DNA from: Thermoplasmatota archaeon
GTDB lineage: Archaea; Thermoplasmatota; Penumbrarchaeia; Penumbrarchaeales; Penumbrarchaeaceae
Direction: 5' to 3'
DNA: 8,845 bases
NCBI GenBank assembly: GCA_030595585.1
Contig: JAUVCY010000056.1
Location: 1-8,845 of the forward strand
Position numbers and translations under genes: made by a program. The stretch's first letter is position 1. The number at the start of each line of letters is the position of its first letter. This document shows positions 6,945-8,845 of the stretch, in pieces. A model generated the notes under the pieces. It was not told where the DNA came from, did no database searches, and was given only the letters and a program-made list of their open reading frames with translations.

Positions 6945-8114
6945 ATGGCACCGGAAGGGGGACCAGTAGAGGAGAAAACGGCGGGAACCTTTCAACGGAT
7001 GTTGATATCTCTTATCATCTCCATGATATTGATCGGCTTTCACGCCTACATCGCTCTCGTTGTGGATAGGATGATCCGTCCAGATTATCCAAACCTCACC
7101 GTTCTGATCTACTCCATACTCATCTCGTTTCCCTTCATAATTCTTGTAGGCATGATATTATCTCACACACTGGGATCTAGGTTGGCGTTACCATTTTCCT
7201 TTATTGCAGGCCTGACAATGGCACTGTTCCAGTACATGTTCCTCTGGGCTGTCATCGCAGGTCCTATCGTCCTGATATTCTACCTCCTGGGCATTGGAGA
7301 CACCATCAACGATCTTTCCACTACCATCCTCTCCATTTCAACGGGCATCATTCTGACCCTGCTTCTCTGTGGTTTTCTTGATGCCCTTCGCCTCAGGACC
7401 ACCAGAAAGAAAATTACCATATCATCCCTGGGCGGGAGGGAAGTTGTCCTTGGTGTCATTGCAGACCTTCACCTGGGCCCTCTCGTAGGAAAACGGAGGA
7501 TCGCCCAGATAAGATCGGCCCTGGATCAGGAGAGGCCAGACATCATAATAATGGCGGGGGACCTTTTTGACACAGCTCCAGGGAACGTAAGGAGGATGAT
7601 ACCCAGCATCGAAAAGCTCTGGAAGGTGAGCCCTACCTACGGTGTGATGGGAAACCACGAGTTCATAAACGGGACAAAAGAATGTGACAGGGCCATCAGG
7701 GAGATGGGGATCACACTCCTCCGGGGAGAAATGGTAACGGACGAGAAGATTGATATAGACATCATAGGGATAGATGACCCACATGGGGAACGGATCGGGG
7801 AGGGGCACAGAACAGCTATCGGCGCAATCCTCGAAAAGCCCACGGACAGGCCCACTATCCTCATCAACCATCAGCCCATAGAGTTCAGGGAGGCGGCTGA
7901 ACTGGGGGTCTCCCTTCAGATATCTGGCCACACACACGGGGGCCAGCTCTGGCCCAACCACCTCATCACCCGCAGGGTGTTCAGGGATGGGGATAGAGGG
8001 TTGATCTCAAAATATGGTTCCCACATGTTCATCAGCCTGGGAGCGGGTACATGGGGCCCTCCGATCAGGATAGGAAATCCACCGGAGATAGCCTTTTTAA
8101 CGCTTCACGGCTGA
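6945..8114 (+). CDS. Polytopic membrane metallophosphoesterase (YkuE/YaeI type)
   Basis: This 389-residue calcineurin-like phosphoesterase has an N-terminal membrane domain. Hydrophobic segments lie at about 19-40, 51-73, 80-116 (one long or two short helices) and 125-147. The RLRTTRKK after the last one argues for a cytoplasmic catalytic domain by the positive-inside rule, though a fifth helix would reverse this. All metal-binding motifs are intact: D174-L-H176, G-D206, G-N237-H238-E, H309 in INHQP, and H329/H331 in SGHTHGGQ. The C-terminal GTWGPPIRIGNPPEIAFLTL segment is typical of the YkuE/YaeI branch. Such enzymes use two metal ions to cleave phosphomonoesters, phosphodiesters or pyrophosphates; the bacterial relatives are linked to lipid and cell-envelope metabolism. 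An LPS substrate is unlikely in an archaeon, so the substrate is unknown. It is probably co-transcribed with the surface protease upstream. Its stop is four bases from the convergent PrsW gene. Confidence 0.92.
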   Translation: MAPEGGPVEEKTAGTFQRMLISLIISMILIGFHAYIALVVDRMIRPDYPNLTVLIYSILISFPFIILVGMILSHTLGSRLALPFSFIAGLTMALFQYMFLWAVIAGPIVLIFYLLGIGDTINDLSTTILSISTGIILTLLLCGFLDALRLRTTRKKITISSLGGREVVLGVIADLHLGPLVGKRRIAQIRSALDQERPDIIIMAGDLFDTAPGNVRRMIPSIEKLWKVSPTYGVMGNHEFINGTKECDRAIREMGITLLRGEMVTDEKIDIDIIGIDDPHGERIGEGHRTAIGAILEKPTDRPTILINHQPIEFREAAELGVSLQISGHTHGGQLWPNHLITRRVFRDGDRGLISKYGSHMFISLGAGTWGPPIRIGNPPEIAFLTLHG

Positions 8115-8118
8115 TGTT

Positions 8119-8844
8119 CTACCTGTTCCACAGCTTCCACAGGACCAGTATCGATACTGCGATCAGCGCCATCTGAAAAACATTTATCACCATGAGCCAG
8201 AGGAGGCCGTCAAGTCCCGCCACCACCATTATGGCTCCCTGTATGCCGTTAAAAAATGAGTGTATGAAAGAGGCCAGCAACAGGAATGATAATGTCTTCA
8301 GTACCCTGTGTCTCCTATCCCCCAGTGCAGAGGATGATATCCCGGTCCACACAGCGTGAAGGGAAACCCCGAACAATATCCGAAATATGATCGGGTCAGC
8401 GTTCTCGTATACGAAGGGCTCCGTGACCAATGGCAGCATGCCTCCTGATATGTAGAGGACCGATTCGAACGCCCCAAAGCTTGCCCCCACGAAGAGCCCC
8501 ACCATGATGCCATCCTTCAACCCGATCTGTTTCGATCCAGGCCTGACCTTTGGATGAAGCCAGGATATCAAAAGAAAAAGAATAATGGATACCAGAAGTT
8601 TGGTGGATTCCTCAACGGGGCCCGCGCTTATAAGGCCGATCATAAAGGATACCGTTCCACTGGTCCCCAACATGACCTCAACGATCATCGGGGGTATGAG
8701 GATAACGACGCTGATGACTATTGCCAGACCTCCAGAAACGAGCGCCGATATTACGAATGCGGGAACGATCAACGAGACGATGATGTTCCTGAAGTTCGCC
8801 CCATAGGGCGATCTGTCCCTCCAGAACCTGGCTCTCCTCCTCAC
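8119..8844 (-). CDS. prsW: PrsW-family intramembrane metalloprotease, 5' end at window edge
   Basis: This protein of at least 241 residues is rich in transmembrane helices. It carries the motifs of the PrsW glutamic/metalloprotease group within the CAAX-protease (ABI) superfamily: Glu78-Glu79 with Lys82 in GPVEESTK, Glu127 in GASFGAFES, His163 in SLHAVWTG and His195 in FIHSFFNG. These residues bind metal and cut substrates inside the membrane. In Bacillus subtilis, PrsW makes the first cut in the anti-sigma factor RsiW; archaeal members have no established substrate, and that regulatory role should not be assumed here. The listed start is a GTG whose next codons (AGG AGG AGA) would themselves resemble a Shine-Dalgarno, and only one base of window remains beyond it, so the true start may lie outside. 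The basic N-terminus (RRRARFWRDR) before the first helix suggests a cytoplasmic N-terminus. The symbol denotes the family, not orthology. Confidence 0.88.
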   Translation of the reverse strand: MRRRARFWRDRSPYGANFRNIIVSLIVPAFVISALVSGGLAIVISVVILIPPMIVEVMLGTSGTVSFMIGLISAGPVEESTKLLVSIILFLLISWLHPKVRPGSKQIGLKDGIMVGLFVGASFGAFESVLYISGGMLPLVTEPFVYENADPIIFRILFGVSLHAVWTGISSSALGDRRHRVLKTLSFLLLASFIHSFFNGIQGAIMVVAGLDGLLWLMVINVFQMALIAVSILVLWKLWNR

Positions 8845-8845
8845 A

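Noticed and set aside
7422..7961. 179-codon minus-strand frame inside the phosphoesterase gene
   Set aside because: The opposite strand encodes every metal-binding motif of a known family, and the antisense translation shows no domain or signal.
8091..8100. T-run near the end of the phosphoesterase gene as a terminator
   Set aside because: Only five T residues lie within the coding sequence before the stop, which is too weak to call.
6945..8114. Assignment as a lipid A pathway UDP-diacylglucosamine pyrophosphatase
   Set aside because: The family motifs are shared, but archaea make no lipid A and the polytopic N-terminus and C-terminal motif fit the YkuE/YaeI branch better, so the substrate is left open.
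1..8845. CRISPR array, insertion sequence, phage or toxin-antitoxin/defence module
   Set aside because: No regularly spaced repeats, transposase, integrase, nuclease or paired small toxin-antitoxin genes are visible.

Overview
The window looks archaeal, most likely from the Thermoplasmata/Ca. Thermoplasmatota side of the old Euryarchaeota. The evidence is AT-rich archaeal-type TATA boxes (best at 1159-1169), Shine-Dalgarno sequences matching the archaeal anti-SD (GGGGGTGAT, AGGAG, GGAGG), Asn-rich secreted proteins anchored by a C-terminal helix, and a very large surface protease with Ig-like/PKD-like domains. No rRNA, tRNA or marker protein is present, so the lineage is an inference from style only.

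Left part (1-2170) is AT-rich and carries three small cell-envelope genes of unknown function: a secreted or surface protein with an N-terminal signal peptide and C-terminal membrane anchor (141-1058, +), a small membrane-anchored zinc-ribbon protein (1245-1475, +, probably initiating upstream at a rare ATT codon at 1221), and, convergent with it, a two-helix membrane protein with a PH-like beta domain (1499-2005, -). Bases 2006-2170 form a divergent promoter region.

Right part (2171-8845) is visibly richer in G+C at third codon positions. It is dominated by one 1581-residue subtilisin-family (S8, KP-43-type) protease gene (2171-6916, +). The predicted protein has a signal peptide, propeptide, complete catalytic triad, KP-43-type beta-barrel, an ~800-residue stalk of Ig/FN3/PKD-like domains, one C-terminal transmembrane helix and an extremely acidic, Trp-punctuated cytoplasmic tail. 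Twenty-eight bases downstream, probably in the same transcript, lies a polytopic membrane metallophosphoesterase of the YkuE/YaeI type (6945-8114, +). Four bases beyond its stop, facing it, is a PrsW-family intramembrane metalloprotease gene (8119-8844, -) that runs to the window edge.

All six proteins are predicted to be in or outside the membrane. The right-hand half joins a tethered surface protease, a membrane phosphoesterase and an intramembrane protease, which suggests cell-surface degradation or remodelling, but no shared pathway is demonstrated. I see no CRISPR array, insertion sequence, integrase, tRNA or obvious defence cassette.
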